In this document: positions 1 to 8,009 of the stretch, piece after piece | Layout of the letters: the number at the start of each line of letters is the position of its first letter | Position numbering within the stretch: position 1 is the stretch's first letter | From: DATFHX01 sp035247945 | GTDB lineage: Bacteria > Patescibacteriota > Saccharimonadia > Saccharimonadales > Saccharimonadaceae | Direction: 5' to 3' | Length of the DNA stretch: 39,175 bases | NCBI GenBank assembly: GCA_035247945.1 | Contig: DATFHX010000006.1 | Span: 1 to 39,175 of the forward strand | Position numbers and translations under genes: made by a program | Notes under the pieces: model-generated | The model's input: the letters and a program-made list of their open reading frames with translations, nothing else | The model's database searches: none | Told to the model about the DNA's origin: nothing

Positions 1-1
1 C

Positions 2-874
2 CGTGCAATTCGTTTTGCATTCGATCTAGGGATCGAGCAGAATTTCCTCGAGGGGATCGTTCCTGTAATCGTCGATCTCTACGCAAATGACTATCCTGAA
101 GTTGCTACAAAACGCGAAGAAGTGATCACAACGCTCATTAAGGAAGAAAAGGTGTTCCGCCAGACACTTCGTAAGGGGCTCAAGCAGCTTGAGAAATTTG
201 CAGAGAACGGTCTTACGGGAACCGAACTCTTTACGCTCTACGATACGTATGGATTTCCGGTTGAACTATCTACGGAAGAGGCGTTTAAGCAAGATCTTAC
301 ACTTAGCGAGAACTGGCGTAGTGAGTTTGATGCTAAGATGGCTGAACAGCGTGCTCGGTCTCAGACTGCAGCAAAGGGAACGTTTAAGGGCGGCCTTGGC
401 GGCCAAACCTTGCAGCACAAGAAATATCACACAGCAACCCACCTTATGTACCAGGCACTCCGTGATGTCCTCGGTGACCATGTCGTTCAACATGGAAGCA
501 ACATTACAGAAGAACGACTTCGCTTTGACTTTTCACACCCTGAAAAGATGACTCCTGAGCAAATTAAGAAAGTTGAAGATATTGTTAACGAACAAATCGC
601 AAAAGATCTAAAAGTGAGCTTTGCTGAATATCCTACGAAGGTTGCCCGAGAAGATATGCACGCACTCGGTCAGTTTGGTGATCGCTACGGTGATACAGTA
701 AAGGTCTACAAGATGATTGCGGATGGTGAAGAGAAGCCATTCAGCTTCGAAATCTGCGGTGGCCCGCACGTAGACCATACTCTACAGCTCTTTGAAGATG
801 AAAAGCGCTTCAAGATTATTAAGGAAGAGTCTTCGAGCGCAGGAGTTCGCCGCATCAAGGCAGTGCTTGCGTAA
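2..874 (+). CDS. alaS: Alanine--tRNA ligase, C-terminal part (5' end outside window)
   Basis: Charges tRNA-Ala with alanine in the cytoplasm. The reading frame is open from base 2, before the first possible start at 122, so the gene enters from outside the window. Visible parts are the end of the tRNA-recognition region (DTYGFPVELS) and the editing domain with its zinc ligands HTATH (about base 429) and CGGPH (about base 757). The protein ends at SAGVRRIKAVLA, where family members normally continue into the C-Ala domain, so that domain is absent. The beta-barrel of more than 100 residues that normally separates the GFPV region from HTATH is replaced by a short Gly-rich linker. Family identity is certain; the domain losses are judged against the remembered E. 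coli protein. Confidence 0.96.
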   Translation, partial: RAIRFAFDLGIEQNFLEGIVPVIVDLYANDYPEVATKREEVITTLIKEEKVFRQTLRKGLKQLEKFAENGLTGTELFTLYDTYGFPVELSTEEAFKQDLTLSENWRSEFDAKMAEQRARSQTAAKGTFKGGLGGQTLQHKKYHTATHLMYQALRDVLGDHVVQHGSNITEERLRFDFSHPEKMTPEQIKKVEDIVNEQIAKDLKVSFAEYPTKVAREDMHALGQFGDRYGDTVKVYKMIADGEEKPFSFEICGGPHVDHTLQLFEDEKRFKIIKEESSSAGVRRIKAVLA

Positions 875-897
875 ATAAGCGTTCAGAATATGAAAAG

Positions 898-929
898 GGC
901 CCGGGTCTCGTAAAGACGACCCGGGCCTT
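898..929 (-). terminator. Intrinsic terminator hairpin, perfect 10-bp stem
   Basis: GGCCCGGGTC (898-907) pairs perfectly with GACCCGGGCC (918-927). On the minus strand the stem is followed by CTTTTC, so it mainly serves the minus-strand gene at 958-1332; it probably also ends alaS. Confidence 0.8.
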
Positions 930-957
930 GCTCGTAGATGAGCGTATGCTGTAGGTA

Positions 958-1332
958 TTACAGCTTCGCGTCCTTCAGGATCGCGGTCAGCTTGGTGGCG
1001 ATCCGTTCGGCGGCCGCCTTCAGGTCCTTGCTGCTGGTCTCGCCACCGATGTAGTCGGCGACCAGAACCGTGACGTCGCTTCGGCCGCGGATCCTCTTGG
1101 AGACGACTGCGGCCTCCTCGTCGCTGGACCTGCCAGCGAGCGCATCGGCCTTGTACTCGTCGCTCGTGCGACGGTACCTGGTGTTCCCACCAGCGAAGTC
1201 GATGCGGTAGAAGTCCTCCCCGTGGACGATGACGACCATGAGGTCTGCGCTGATACCGCGCATCGCGAGGTCGACGCCGCTGCCGAAGAGTTGGCCGTAC
1301 TTGATCAGGACATCCTGTGACATAGCGGTCAC
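958..1332 (-). CDS. Orphan hypothetical protein (GC-rich cassette)
   Basis: A 124-residue soluble protein that I do not recognise. The GTG start at 1332 is chosen because AAGGAG (about 1341-1348 on the plus strand, read in complement) lies 8 nt upstream; ATG at 1323 is an alternative with poor spacing. The sequence alternates hydrophobic strands (LMVVIVHGEDFYRIDF, VTVLVADYIGG) with a charged middle and a C-terminal Ala/Lys helix, so a small alpha/beta fold is plausible. Composition is much more GC-rich than the neighbours: the line 1021-1080 is about 63% GC. It has its own terminator hairpin and is probably a separately acquired gene. No catalytic motif is visible. Confidence 0.7.
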   Translation of the reverse strand: MTAMSQDVLIKYGQLFGSGVDLAMRGISADLMVVIVHGEDFYRIDFAGGNTRYRRTSDEYKADALAGRSSDEEAAVVSKRIRGRSDVTVLVADYIGGETSSKDLKAAAERIATKLTAILKDAKL

Positions 1333-1417
1333 TGTGTGGTCTCCTTCTTGGCAAAGCGAATTGACACTGACAAACGTATATTATGCATTGCCTTCGCAGC
1401 AATGTCAATAGTAAAGG

Positions 1418-1445
1418 CCCCTCCCGCCATTTTGGCAGGGAGGGG
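1418..1445 (-). terminator. Terminator hairpin between two orphan genes
   Basis: CCCCTCCCGCCA (1418-1429) pairs with TGGCAGGGAGGGG (1433-1445) with one bulged A. It sits directly after the stop of the minus-strand gene at 1458-1826. The minus-strand tail is CCTTTAC, a weak U-tract. Confidence 0.7.
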
Positions 1446-1457
1446 TGGGCGAGTGTT

Positions 1458-1826
1458 CTACGCGAGACTCGCACCTGCGAAACGTTGCGCTGCCTTCTGG
1501 GCTAGAGTTTCGGCAAGAAGTGTCAAGGCCTTGTCCGACATCGCTCCGACTGCGACGACATGAACATCTGGTCCATTGGGGACAGTACTTGTCGCGCAGC
1601 CAAAGTCACCGTGCCCCTTCTGGATGAAGGTGCGCATCTTCAGGTCGAGGGCTTCCAGGATTTTCGTCTGTGCGTCGGGAAGGACAACACAGCTCACAAG
1701 GTTCTCATCGCCGTGGCGACGCGCAGCCTGGACGGCTAGCCCATTTTTGAGGATGGTTTGCCGAAAGGCTTCGAGCACCTCCTTCAAGGTATCTGTTGTC
1801 GTTGCAAAATCCGGGGGCATTTCCAT
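1458..1826 (-). CDS. Orphan hypothetical protein (GC-rich cassette)
   Basis: A 122-residue protein of unknown family. The ATG at 1826 is preceded on the minus strand by AAGGAGAG with about 2-5 nt spacing, which decides the start. The first half looks helical (TLKEVLEAFRQTILKN, ALDLKMRTFIQKG); the middle has two Cys (VSCVVLP and FGCATS) and a short strand (DVHVVAVGAMS); an Ala-rich helix ends it. No transmembrane segment or signal is visible. A TATAAT lies upstream on the minus strand at plus positions 1855-1860. It is tandem with, and in the same style as, the orphan gene at 958-1332, but I see no clear homology between them. Confidence 0.7.
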   Translation of the reverse strand: MEMPPDFATTTDTLKEVLEAFRQTILKNGLAVQAARRHGDENLVSCVVLPDAQTKILEALDLKMRTFIQKGHGDFGCATSTVPNGPDVHVVAVGAMSDKALTLLAETLAQKAAQRFAGASLA

Positions 1827-1907
1827 GACTCTCCTTGTGCTCGCACGTACTTGGTGATTATAACATGCAAAGACTCCATCTCCTCTCGACCTATGATGTT
1901 TATGGTA

Positions 1908-1913
1908 TATAAT
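1908..1913 (+). promoter_or_regulatory. -10 box of the FtsA-like operon (near-leaderless)
   Basis: TATAAT ends 10 nt before the ATG at 1924, so the mRNA leader is only a few nt and carries no Shine-Dalgarno. No good -35 is seen. Confidence 0.6.
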
Positions 1914-1923
1914 AGAAGTACCT

Positions 1924-3192
1924 ATGGTTTTTGATAAATTACGCAGTAAAGCTCAGGATAAGATTGAAAGCGAATATATCGTAGCGCTTGACATTGGTAC
2001 CGAGTTTGTAAAAGCACTGATTGCTCGCCAGAAAGATGACGATTCGCTCGACATTGTTGGTGTAGGCCGTGCCCGTCAGGATGTAAGTGATATGCATAGT
2101 GGGGCAATTGCAGATATTACAGGTGTCGTTCGTAATTGTGAAGAAGCTTTGGCGGCTGCTGAAGACCAAGCTGGGCTTCAAGCGAAGCGTGTCGTGATCG
2201 GGATTGCCGGAGAGCTTGTTAAAGGAGTGACGAACACAATCCGATACCGACGACCGCAGCCCGACCGTCCTCTTGATGCGAGTGAGATGGAATTCATTAT
2301 TGAGAAGGTGCAAGAGCGTGCGCAGGTAAAAGCGCAACACCAGATCGCGCTCGAAACAGGGAATGAGGATGTAGAGGTTAAACTTGTAAACTCAGCACTT
2401 GTGAGCATCCACATTGACGGGTATAAAGTCTCTAATCCACTTGGTTTCCAGGGGAGGGATGTAGCGGTGCAGATTTATACAGCCTTTGCTCCTATGGTTC
2501 ACATTGGTGCGCTTGAGCGGGTTGCCGATGAACTTGCACTTGAGCTTGTTGCAGTAGCGGCGGAGCCGTTTGCAGTAAGTCGTGCAGTACTTGGTAATGA
2601 TGCAAGCAGCAACTTTACCGCTATACTAGCGGATGTTGGTGGTGGTACGACCGACATTGCAGTTGTGAATGATGGTGGAGTCGAGGGTACAAAGATGTTT
2701 GGCATCGGTGGTCGAAGTTTCACACGTACGATCGGAAGTGAAATGAATTTGAGTTACTCAGATGCCGAGAAGCTGAAAGTAAATATCGACAGCACCCAGA
2801 TTAAACCAACGATTAAGAAAGAGGCTGAAGCGGCAATTGATAAAACACTTGATGTATGGCTTTCAGGTGTGGAGCTTGCGCTTGCTGAATTTGACTCAGT
2901 AGATCATCTACCTAATCGGATCCTCCTCTGTGGAGGTGGTGCAAGCCTTACGCCTCTGGTTGATGCGCTTTCTAAACGTGATTGGTATAAGGAGTTGCCG
3001 TTTACGAAGCGGCCGACAGTTCAACGTATTGTACCGTCTGAAGTGATTGGCGTGACTGATACGACGGGGGCGGTTAAGGACCATACCTTCATTACTGCCA
3101 TGGGCCTCTTAAGGGTTGGATATGATACAATAGTAGGTAGTACAGATACAGATACTATCAAGGATAAATTAAACAGAATTCTGCGCATATAA
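1924..3192 (+). CDS. FtsA/PilM-like actin-fold ATPase
   Basis: A 422-residue actin-superfamily protein. Phosphate-1 loop ALDIGTE lies at residues 21-27, phosphate-2 loop ADVGGGTTDIAVV at about 236-248, and adenosine loop LLCGGGAS at about 335. An SHS2-like insertion falls between the first two, as in FtsA and PilM. The C-terminus IKDKLNRILRI resembles the amphipathic membrane-targeting helix of FtsA. FtsA tethers FtsZ to the membrane; PilM organises type IV pili. Motifs alone do not separate them, and a pilin-like gene occurs elsewhere in the window. First gene of an operon: only 2 nt separate it from the next gene. Expression is from the near-leaderless promoter at 1908. Confidence 0.88.
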   Translation: MVFDKLRSKAQDKIESEYIVALDIGTEFVKALIARQKDDDSLDIVGVGRARQDVSDMHSGAIADITGVVRNCEEALAAAEDQAGLQAKRVVIGIAGELVKGVTNTIRYRRPQPDRPLDASEMEFIIEKVQERAQVKAQHQIALETGNEDVEVKLVNSALVSIHIDGYKVSNPLGFQGRDVAVQIYTAFAPMVHIGALERVADELALELVAVAAEPFAVSRAVLGNDASSNFTAILADVGGGTTDIAVVNDGGVEGTKMFGIGGRSFTRTIGSEMNLSYSDAEKLKVNIDSTQIKPTIKKEAEAAIDKTLDVWLSGVELALAEFDSVDHLPNRILLCGGGASLTPLVDALSKRDWYKELPFTKRPTVQRIVPSEVIGVTDTTGAVKDHTFITAMGLLRVGYDTIVGSTDTDTIKDKLNRILRI

Positions 3193-3194
3193 AC

Positions 3195-4826
3195 ATGAAC
3201 AAAGACGTCATTTACATCGATGTCGACGACGATATCACGGCGATTATCGGTAAAGTCAAAGATTCAAAAGAAAAAATTGTTGCCCTCGTGCCGCCAAAAC
3301 GTATCGGCGTTTTGCAGAGTGCTGTAAATCTTCGTCTGCTTGCGCGTGCCGCAACACAAGGTAATAAACACCTCGTTCTCATTAGCAGTAATTCAGCACT
3401 TCTTGCGCTCGCTGCTGCGGCTAAGGTACCGGTGGCAAAAACACTGCAGAGTAAGCCTGAGCTTCCAGAGATTGATGCGCTGGATGTTGACGATGGTGAA
3501 GATATTATTGATGGAAGTCAGCTTCCTATTGGTGATCATGCTAAGACGGCAAAATCGCCAGACTCAGCAATCGAGCGTGCCTTGCAAGCTGATGCTGCTG
3601 CGGATGCTAAAAAAGCCGCACCGCCACTTCCAGGTGAGCAACCAGCTCGTCCTCGAGCTAAAAGTGGCGTGAAGGTGCCTAACTTTAACTCTTTCCGCAA
3701 GAAACTCTTTCTTATCATTGGCGGTGGAGTGCTTCTTGTCGCGTTTCTCGTGTGGGCAATTTTCTTTGCTCCTCGAGCGACAATTGTTATCACGGCGCGA
3801 ACAAGTGATACATCGTCAAATGCTGCGATTACACTTGCACAGTCTCTCACGACAGATGCCAGTAAGAACACCTTAAAAGCCACGACGCAGCAATTAAAGA
3901 AAGAGATTTCTGTGGAGTTTGCTCCAACGGGAAAGAAACAGGTTGGTGATAAGGCAACGGGCACAATGAAGTTAACACGTACCTCAACTTCGAGTGTCCC
4001 AATTAACGTTCCTTCGGGGACCTCATTCTCAAGCTCAGGACGCACTTTTGTAAGTACGGAATCGGCAACACTCGGTGGAACCACCGTGGGCGAGGGCGGA
4101 ATCATCCAGAGTAGTGCTACGGTTGCAGTTCAAGCCACGGAAGTTGGCGAGGAATATAATCTCTCTGCTCGTGGATACCAGTCAAATATTAGCGGGTTTG
4201 ATGCTCAAGGTTCGACGATGGCGGGGGGAACCTCAAAAGAGATTACCGTTGTGAGCAGTTCGGACGTAGATGCGGCGACGCAGCAACTCAAGCAACAAAA
4301 CAATGATCAAACTAAGTCTGATCTTAAGGCTCAATTCGACAAGACGGTAAAGATTCTTGACTCAACATTTAAGGTCGATCTTGGTACGCCAACTTCAACT
4401 CCGGCGGTAGATCAAGAAGCGAGTGGTAAAGCGAAACTTACGGCAAATGCGACGTATTCAATTACGGGAGTAGATAGTAGTGAGTATAATCGATTCCTCG
4501 ACAGCTACTTTGATAGCAAGTTAACGGATAAGAATGCACAGCGTGTCTACAGCAATGGTGGTGATAAGGTGCAGTTTACGAATGTAAATGCGACCGATAA
4601 CGGGTACACTGCAAACATTGTCGCTACGGCAAAAGTAGGTCCAAAGATTGATGACAATACGGTAAAAGAACAATCAAAGGGTAAGCGCTATGGAGATATT
4701 CAATCAAGTCTCGCTTCCATCCAAGGTGTTGATAACGTCGATGTAAAGTTCTGGCCATTCTGGGTTTCGACGGTGCCAAATGATGCAAATAGAATTACTG
4801 TTGAATTCAACCTAGATGAGAAGTAA
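3195..4826 (+). CDS. Baseplate-J-like single-pass membrane protein
   Basis: A 543-residue protein with three parts. Residues 1-90 form a cytoplasmic alpha/beta domain (DVIYIDVDDDITAIIGKV). An acidic, then Pro/Ala-rich linker follows. One transmembrane helix lies at about 172-192 (LFLIIGGGVLLVAFLVWAIFF). The external part is rich in Thr/Ser and includes a section like baseplate J proteins (VPINVPSGTSFSSSGRTFVS, GEEYNLSARGY). Proteins of this design are often labelled baseplate J-like in CPR genomes; a phage tail role is unlikely for a membrane-anchored operon gene, so it is probably an envelope or pilus-associated protein. It is sandwiched between an FtsA-like ATPase and ruvX, overlapping ruvX by 11 nt. 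Confidence 0.75.
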   Translation: MNKDVIYIDVDDDITAIIGKVKDSKEKIVALVPPKRIGVLQSAVNLRLLARAATQGNKHLVLISSNSALLALAAAAKVPVAKTLQSKPELPEIDALDVDDGEDIIDGSQLPIGDHAKTAKSPDSAIERALQADAAADAKKAAPPLPGEQPARPRAKSGVKVPNFNSFRKKLFLIIGGGVLLVAFLVWAIFFAPRATIVITARTSDTSSNAAITLAQSLTTDASKNTLKATTQQLKKEISVEFAPTGKKQVGDKATGTMKLTRTSTSSVPINVPSGTSFSSSGRTFVSTESATLGGTTVGEGGIIQSSATVAVQATEVGEEYNLSARGYQSNISGFDAQGSTMAGGTSKEITVVSSSDVDAATQQLKQQNNDQTKSDLKAQFDKTVKILDSTFKVDLGTPTSTPAVDQEASGKAKLTANATYSITGVDSSEYNRFLDSYFDSKLTDKNAQRVYSNGGDKVQFTNVNATDNGYTANIVATAKVGPKIDDNTVKEQSKGKRYGDIQSSLASIQGVDNVDVKFWPFWVSTVPNDANRITVEFNLDEK

Positions 4827-5226
4827 GACCTTCTTAGCACTAGATGTTGGTGAGAAGCGCATAGGTGTCGCAACAGGAGATGCTGCAATACGAATTGCTA
4901 TTCCGCTTGAGACGATAGTTGTCGACGGCACGGAAATCGAACAGATTGCTCGAATTGTTGTTGATGAAGGTGTTGATACGATCGTTGTAGGATATCCCCG
5001 GAATCAATCTGGTGAGGCTACGGCGCAAACGGCGTATGTTGAGCAGTTTGCTGAGCAGCTTAAAGATATAGCGCCACATCTTGAGTTCCAGGATGAATCA
5101 CTCACAAGCGTTCTGGCTGAGGAGCGACTTAAGTCACTTGGGAAGCCTTATGCGAAAGGTGATATCGATATGCAGGCAGCAGCGATTATTTTACAGGATT
5201 ACCTAGAGGGGACAATACGCGTATGA
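4816..5226 (+). CDS. ruvX: Putative pre-16S rRNA nuclease / Holliday junction resolvase-like (YqgF/RuvX)
   Basis: A 136-residue RNase H-fold protein, the usual family length. The N-terminal strand FLALDVGEKRIGVATGD carries the first catalytic Asp (D10); VVGYPRNQSG (about 58-66) is the family signature; E94 in DESLTS and the Asp pair in KGDIDMQAAA (116, 118) complete the acidic site. In other bacteria the family matures the 16S rRNA 5' end. It overlaps the upstream gene by 11 nt and the downstream mltG by 4 nt (ATGA), so translation is probably coupled. Confidence 0.93.
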   Translation: MRSKTFLALDVGEKRIGVATGDAAIRIAIPLETIVVDGTEIEQIARIVVDEGVDTIVVGYPRNQSGEATAQTAYVEQFAEQLKDIAPHLEFQDESLTSVLAEERLKSLGKPYAKGDIDMQAAAIILQDYLEGTIRV

Positions 5227-6464
5227 ACGACATCTTGCCACCTAAGCGTCCACTCGGGCAGCAGGGTGTAAACCCGCCTAAGCCTACGGCTCCTAATCAG
5301 CAGATTCGTCGGGGTGTCGTGCACCCTGTAAGTATGGATATGAAGCGACCGCTTAATCCTACTGCTCGGCCACTCCAAGCCTCTCCGGCCGAGGAGAAGT
5401 TGATCGAGGCGCCTGAACCGCCCCTGCTCCTCGAGAAGCCGAAGCGATCACTGAAGAAAATCATTCTTTGGGTAGTTATTGCGCTCGTAGTGCTTCTAAT
5501 TGTAGCCGCTGTCGCTGCATTTCTCTGGTATCAAAATGCACTTACGGCACTTTCTTCGAGTACAGATAAAACACGCATTACCGTAGAGAGTGGAAGCACG
5601 TATGATCAAATAGGGGGTGAGCTTCAGGATAAGGGAGTGATTCGAAGTAAGTTGGCCTTCACTATCTACACTCGAATTACCGGTACTCACGGAAGCTTAC
5701 AGGCAGGCACGTATTCTCTCGCACCCTCTGAATCTGTACCTCAGATTGTTGACCACCTTACCTCAGGAAAAGTTGACCAATTCTCGATTACATTTCTTCC
5801 GGGGGCAACGTTAGCTGAGAACCGTAAAGGGCTTATTGATGCAGGATTTAGTCAGGCTGAGGTTGATGTCGCACTTAAGAAAACCTATCAATCACCACTT
5901 TTTGAGGGAAAACCTGCCTCGAGTGACCTAGAGGGGTATATCTACGGTGAAACTTATACGTTTTCAAGTGACACCTCTGTTGAAACGGTGCTTCAGACAA
6001 CTTTTGATGAATTCTATTCAAAGTTGACTAAAACGGGTGTTCTTGATGGTTTTAAAAAGCAGGGGCTTTCGCTCTATCAAGCGATTACCCTCGCCTCTAT
6101 TATTCAGCGAGAAGTACCAACGGCTACAGATCAGAAGCAGGTAGCGCAGGTCTTCTTTAAGCGACTGAAAGAGGATATGCCACTTGGCTCAGATGTAACG
6201 TATCAATATGCGGCAAAAAAGCTTGGAGTGGCGCCTACACCCGACCTAGATTCACCTTATAATACACGAAAGTACCCAGGGCTTCCCCCAGGTCCCATTG
6301 CTACTCCTGGATTAAGTGCTCTTGAGGCGGTCGCCAGCCCGGCCAGTGGTGATTATCTTTACTTCCTGAGTGGCGACGATGACGTTACGTACTTTGCTCG
6401 CACCTCTAGTGAGCACGAGAAAAACATCAAGGAACATTGCCAGATCAAGTGTTCGGTTTTCTAG
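5223..6464 (+). CDS. mltG: Endolytic murein transglycosylase MltG (YceG-like)
   Basis: A 413-residue membrane-anchored peptidoglycan lytic transglycosylase that cuts nascent glycan strands. A long Pro-rich cytoplasmic tail (residues 1-75) precedes one transmembrane helix (about 78-104), a LysM-like subdomain (ITVESGSTYDQIGGELQDKG) and the YceG catalytic domain. The probable catalytic Glu is in LEGYIYGETYTF (about 237). Also seen are ASIIQREV, GSDVTYQYA and the conserved block SPYNTRKYPGLPPGPIATPG. It ends the operon that starts with the FtsA-like gene, which fits a division or elongation role. Confidence 0.95.
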   Translation: MNDILPPKRPLGQQGVNPPKPTAPNQQIRRGVVHPVSMDMKRPLNPTARPLQASPAEEKLIEAPEPPLLLEKPKRSLKKIILWVVIALVVLLIVAAVAAFLWYQNALTALSSSTDKTRITVESGSTYDQIGGELQDKGVIRSKLAFTIYTRITGTHGSLQAGTYSLAPSESVPQIVDHLTSGKVDQFSITFLPGATLAENRKGLIDAGFSQAEVDVALKKTYQSPLFEGKPASSDLEGYIYGETYTFSSDTSVETVLQTTFDEFYSKLTKTGVLDGFKKQGLSLYQAITLASIIQREVPTATDQKQVAQVFFKRLKEDMPLGSDVTYQYAAKKLGVAPTPDLDSPYNTRKYPGLPPGPIATPGLSALEAVASPASGDYLYFLSGDDDVTYFARTSSEHEKNIKEHCQIKCSVF

Positions 6465-6809
6465 TGGTTGACAAGATTGCAATGTTATAAAATATATTGA
6501 CTTTTTTTGCAAGAATTGCTAAAATTATAGATAGCACATTTGTGAGTTCGCCTACTAGTGTAATGGATAATTCTGAGAAATTACGTAATTACATCTGCGA
6601 GTGGGGAGCGCGAATAGCAAGTGAGCCTACCAAGAACTGTCGCACGGATACAGAGCACACACTTTTCACCAATACCAATTAAATGAATCGGTCGATATGT
6701 ATCCCTTTCTGGGCTTCGGCGCAGAAGAAAGACAAAGTACGGTAGACGCCTTTACAGTAATGTAGATGGCAGGAGAACGATTATTCGTAATCATATCGAA
6801 GCCTCGAGC
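6465..6809 (+). other. 345-bp gene-free stretch: long leader of the LysM-CHAP gene
   Basis: Holds the promoter at 6497-6525 and then about 280 nt of untranslated or short-ORF sequence. A weak open frame with GTG at 6542 or ATG at 6563 stops at 6682 (about 40-46 codons, unrecognised). From 6687 the CHAP reading frame itself is open and very Arg/Lys-rich but has no ATG/GTG/TTG before 6810. I recognised no riboswitch consensus. Confidence 0.45.
6497..6525 (+). promoter_or_regulatory. Sigma-70-type promoter upstream of the LysM-CHAP gene
   Basis: TTGACT (6497-6502), 17-bp spacer, TAAAAT (6520-6525). It lies about 285 bp before the assigned CHAP start and predicts a transcript start near 6532. 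Confidence 0.65.
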
Positions 6810-7943
6810 TTGTCTCAGGCTACAACTGCGGAGTTGAAACAGCAGGTATTTGCCCGCCGTAAGACGCGTACGTCTCACAGCAAGGGTATGCCCAAAACGA
6901 CAACGATCGCAGCATATGCAGGTGTTTTCTTGCTAGTGATCTCTATGGTAGCTATTGGCTACCAGCCACCTCAAAATCTGGATACAGTTGCCAATGCGGC
7001 GCAGACATCTGACACGAACACCGCCCAGCCATCTGTTGACCAACTCGTCGCAACAAACATTGCGGCTGGTATCGCTGAGCGTGCTGATCTTCCTATTGCA
7101 ACTAACGTTGCGAACCTATCAGTATCGCTGTCTGCCGAAAGTCAGTTGGCTCAGAATGACACAAACGTCATTAGTAAGCCGCAGATTATTCAACCATCAG
7201 CCGATGGCCGTACGATCGCACACTATACAGCAGTTGCGGGTGATACCGCCGAGTCTGTGGCTGCCAAATTTGGGATTAGTGCAGATACGGTTAAGTGGGC
7301 AAACAACTTAAGCTCAGATGCAATTGAGGTAGGTAAGCAGCTCGCAATCCCTCCAGTTAATGGTGTTGTCTACACGACTAAGGATGGTGACACGGCCGAT
7401 AGCCTTGCAAGCAAGTATGGTTCAACCGCAAAGGACATCATTGCCTTTAACGACTTAGAGGTTGGTGGACTTACATCTGGTCGTCAAATCATTATTCCTG
7501 GTGGTGTACTTCCTGAGACGGAACGTCCTGGATATGTTGCACCGTCTAAGGCAGCAAGTCAGGGTGCTTACAACGGTGGGTATTCAACTGTTAACGCCCA
7601 GATTGCGACAGCATCTGCTGGTAACCGTTACGCCTTCGGTAACTGTACATGGTACGCCTATGAGCGTCGTCTACAGCTCGGCCGCCCAGTGGGAAGCTTC
7701 TGGGGTAATGCTGCAACCTGGGCAATGTACGCACAGGCAGCTGGATTCCGCGTCGACAATACACCTGAAGTTGGTGCAGTGATGCAGAACGGTGGTGGAT
7801 ACGGACACGTTGCCATTGTCGAAAGTGTTAACTCGGATGGAAGCATCACGATTAGTGAGATGAACTACGCTGGTAACTTTAACCGCGTAACGAGCCGTAC
7901 GGTTGGTGCTGGTTCGGTTGGATCATTCAACTACATTCACTAA
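6810..7943 (+). CDS. Secreted/membrane-anchored cell-wall hydrolase with two LysM domains and a CHAP domain
   Basis: A 377-residue protein. A basic N-terminus and one transmembrane or uncleaved signal helix (AAYAGVFLLVISMVAIGY, about residues 32-49) are followed by a Thr/Ala linker, two LysM repeats (HYTAVAGDTAESVAAKFGIS and VYTTKDGDTADSLASKYGST) and a C-terminal CHAP domain with Cys in FGNCTWYAYERR, His in GHVAIVESV and the ISEMNY block. CHAP enzymes are amidases or endopeptidases acting on peptidoglycan. The start is uncertain: TTG 6810 is used, ATG 6888 is the next option, and the frame is open upstream to 6687 without a standard start. A bidirectional-looking terminator follows. Confidence 0.87.
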   Translation: MSQATTAELKQQVFARRKTRTSHSKGMPKTTTIAAYAGVFLLVISMVAIGYQPPQNLDTVANAAQTSDTNTAQPSVDQLVATNIAAGIAERADLPIATNVANLSVSLSAESQLAQNDTNVISKPQIIQPSADGRTIAHYTAVAGDTAESVAAKFGISADTVKWANNLSSDAIEVGKQLAIPPVNGVVYTTKDGDTADSLASKYGSTAKDIIAFNDLEVGGLTSGRQIIIPGGVLPETERPGYVAPSKAASQGAYNGGYSTVNAQIATASAGNRYAFGNCTWYAYERRLQLGRPVGSFWGNAATWAMYAQAAGFRVDNTPEVGAVMQNGGGYGHVAIVESVNSDGSITISEMNYAGNFNRVTSRTVGAGSVGSFNYIH

Positions 7944-7960
7944 AAATTAGTACAAAATAC

Positions 7961-7992
7961 AAAAACGCCTCTGTCAATACGGAGGCGTTTTT
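7961..7992 (+). terminator. Rho-independent terminator after the CHAP gene
   Basis: AAAAACGCCTC (7961-7971) pairs with GAGGCGTTTTT (7982-7992); the stem is perfect and ends in a T-run. Confidence 0.92.
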
Positions 7993-7994
7993 GA

Positions 7995-8000
7995 TATACT
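7995..8000 (+). promoter_or_regulatory. -10 box of obgE
   Basis: TATACT directly after the terminator and 9 nt before ATG 8010, giving a leader of about 3 nt. GAGGGG lies between but would fall largely outside such a short transcript. Confidence 0.55.
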
Positions 8001-8009
8001 GAGGGGAAT

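Noticed and set aside
782..1474. A 230-codon minus-strand open frame, Arg-rich
   Set aside because: It overlaps the better-supported gene 958-1332 (which has a Shine-Dalgarno and natural composition) in another frame; its Arg/His/Pro-rich product is typical of an out-of-frame reading of GC-rich DNA.
3195..4826. Contractile-injection or phage baseplate gene
   Set aside because: Membrane anchor, operon with FtsA-like/RuvX/MltG and absence of tail genes argue against it.
6497..6682. A 61-codon plus-strand open frame upstream of the CHAP gene
   Set aside because: Its start lies inside the promoter, the product is not protein-like in any recognised way, and later internal starts leave only about 40 codons. 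Kept as part of the leader description.
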